Positions 63,403-64,000 of a stretch of 64,000 nucleotides of DNA are shown piece by piece. The notes below the pieces were generated by a model. It saw nothing but the letters and a program-made list of their open reading frames with translations, searched no databases and had not been told where the DNA came from. The DNA lies in assembly GCF_900101905.1 (NCBI RefSeq), contig NZ_FNAJ01000003.1, positions 310,001-374,000 on the forward strand, written 5' to 3'. Position 1 is the stretch's first letter; the number at the start of each line of letters is the position of its first letter. The position numbers were made by a program, and so were the translations under genes. The DNA is from Myxococcus virescens (GTDB taxonomy: Bacteria; Myxococcota; Myxococcia; Myxococcales; Myxococcaceae).

Positions 63403-64000
63403 TCACAGGCCCAACAGCGCGGCGAAGCCCTCGGGCCCCATGGCATTCAATGCCCGGGCCCGGTGGAGGTAGGTGCGGTAGTCCTTGCGCACCAGCTTGT
63501 CCGCCGGCAGCGGGGACAGGTGGTAGTCGCGGATGCGGCTCGCCGTGAAGCGCACCGCCCCGTAGAGCGCATGGCCGAAGAGGTTCGTGCGCTCCACGGC
63601 GGACAGCGGCCGGACGTCCACGTAGCCACGAATGAATGCCCGGCACAGCTCCGGCAGGTACTGCCCGCCGTCGAAGCACCAGGCATTGAGGGTGATGGCC
63701 ACGTCCAGGCCGTAGTCCTCCCGGCACGCCATCTCGAAGTCGAAGAAGGCGCCCACGCGGTCCCCCAGCCACTTCACGTTGTCCATGAAGAGGTCCGCGT
63801 GGATGACGCCGCGAGGCTCCAGCCCCTGGCGCGCCGTGCGCGCCGTCTCCATGTCGCGTTGCAGCTCACGCGCCACGGCCGCCAGCTCCGCGTCCGGGTG
63901 CGCCGCCAGCGCCTCCAGCCAGCCGCTCACCGTCTCCGGTCCGTAGGGGTTCTCCCGCGAGCCGGTGAAGGACTGCGTGTCGCGGTGCAGCTTGCCCAGC
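63403..64000 (-). CDS. Homoserine kinase, APH-type (ThrB-like), 5' truncated
   Basis: This partial protein (about 198 residues, cut by the window end) resembles homoserine kinase type II. The Brenner-like VIHADLFMDN and the metal-binding FFDFEMACRED are characteristic, followed by DVAITLNAWCFDGG. Homoserine kinase makes O-phosphohomoserine for threonine synthesis. The frame runs to base 64000 without a start codon that fits the family, so the N-lobe lies outside. Other APH-type kinases share the fold, but the LNAWCF segment supports homoserine kinase. Confidence 0.85.
   Translation of the reverse strand, partial: LGKLHRDTQSFTGSRENPYGPETVSGWLEALAAHPDAELAAVARELQRDMETARTARQGLEPRGVIHADLFMDNVKWLGDRVGAFFDFEMACREDYGLDVAITLNAWCFDGGQYLPELCRAFIRGYVDVRPLSAVERTNLFGHALYGAVRFTASRIRDYHLSPLPADKLVRKDYRTYLHRARALNAMGPEGFAALLGL

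Overview
The window is chromosomal DNA from a high-GC myxobacterium, most likely a Myxococcus or close relative. The evidence is strong G/C preference at codon third positions, two proteins with myxobacterial C-terminal sorting tails, the OM protein pair I recall as the MXAN_2561/MXAN_2562 families, a TIGR02266-type PilZ protein, eukaryote-like Ser/Thr kinases, and a cluster matching the outer-membrane part of the M. xanthus Glt gliding machinery. I saw no rRNA, tRNA, IS element, prophage or CRISPR array. The gene at each end is cut by the window edge.

Layout. 1-9 kb (+ strand): secreted metallophosphoesterase, RsmB-like rRNA methyltransferase, M61 peptidase, a zinc-finger/membrane/TPR protein, a small lipoprotein, RNase HII with a DUF2325-like partner, and a histidine phosphatase. 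9-13 kb (- strand): an alpha-oxoamine synthase, acetyl-CoA synthetase and a lipoprotein. 13-17.5 kb (+): Nudix hydrolase, a site-2 protease, and a FloR/CmlA-type phenicol exporter preceded by a nine-codon leader peptide and a hairpin. 17.5-27.4 kb (- strand) holds two blocks. One is an envelope operon of MXYO-CTERM protein, OM barrel and PKD lipoprotein ending in a fused MoaD-MoaE. The other is uppS-cdsA-rseP-rlpA-tsaB plus an Asd paralogue without its catalytic cysteine.

27.5-41 kb: a divergent SDR/WYL-regulator pair around a perfect 20-bp inverted repeat; a TPR protein with a MopE-like lipoprotein; two divergent Ser/Thr kinases, one with its catalytic domain interrupted; an RluA-type pseudouridine synthase, YjbQ, DNA polymerase IV and a PcnB-type nucleotidyltransferase. 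41-48.9 kb: HAD-like protein, PlsX, an MFS exporter, then the putative gltB-gltA-gltC operon (- strand) divergent from gltK. 49-58.4 kb (mostly +): VWA protein, long-chain acyl-CoA ligase, purE-purK-ybaK, a quinone-reductase-like enzyme, a coiled-coil membrane protein and an EAL-CBS protein. 58.5-64 kb: an AT-richer orphan, DUF192 and PilZ proteins, a membrane/gluzincin/TPR fusion, a DUF2505-like protein, a lipoprotein and a truncated homoserine kinase.

Functional themes are envelope biogenesis (UppS, CdsA, RseP, RlpA, PlsX, Glt), RNA modification and processing (RsmB, TsaB, RluA, PcnB, RNase HII), purine synthesis and signalling. The most notable finding is the leader peptide before the FloR-like exporter. 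Its length and its Ala7-Asp8 position match the cmlA chloramphenicol-stalling leader as I remember it, which suggests inducible translational attenuation on a myxobacterial chromosome. Many start codons lack a Shine-Dalgarno sequence but carry a -10-like hexamer about 8 nt upstream, which suggests leaderless transcription. Statements about family resemblance come from memory of the families; no search was run.
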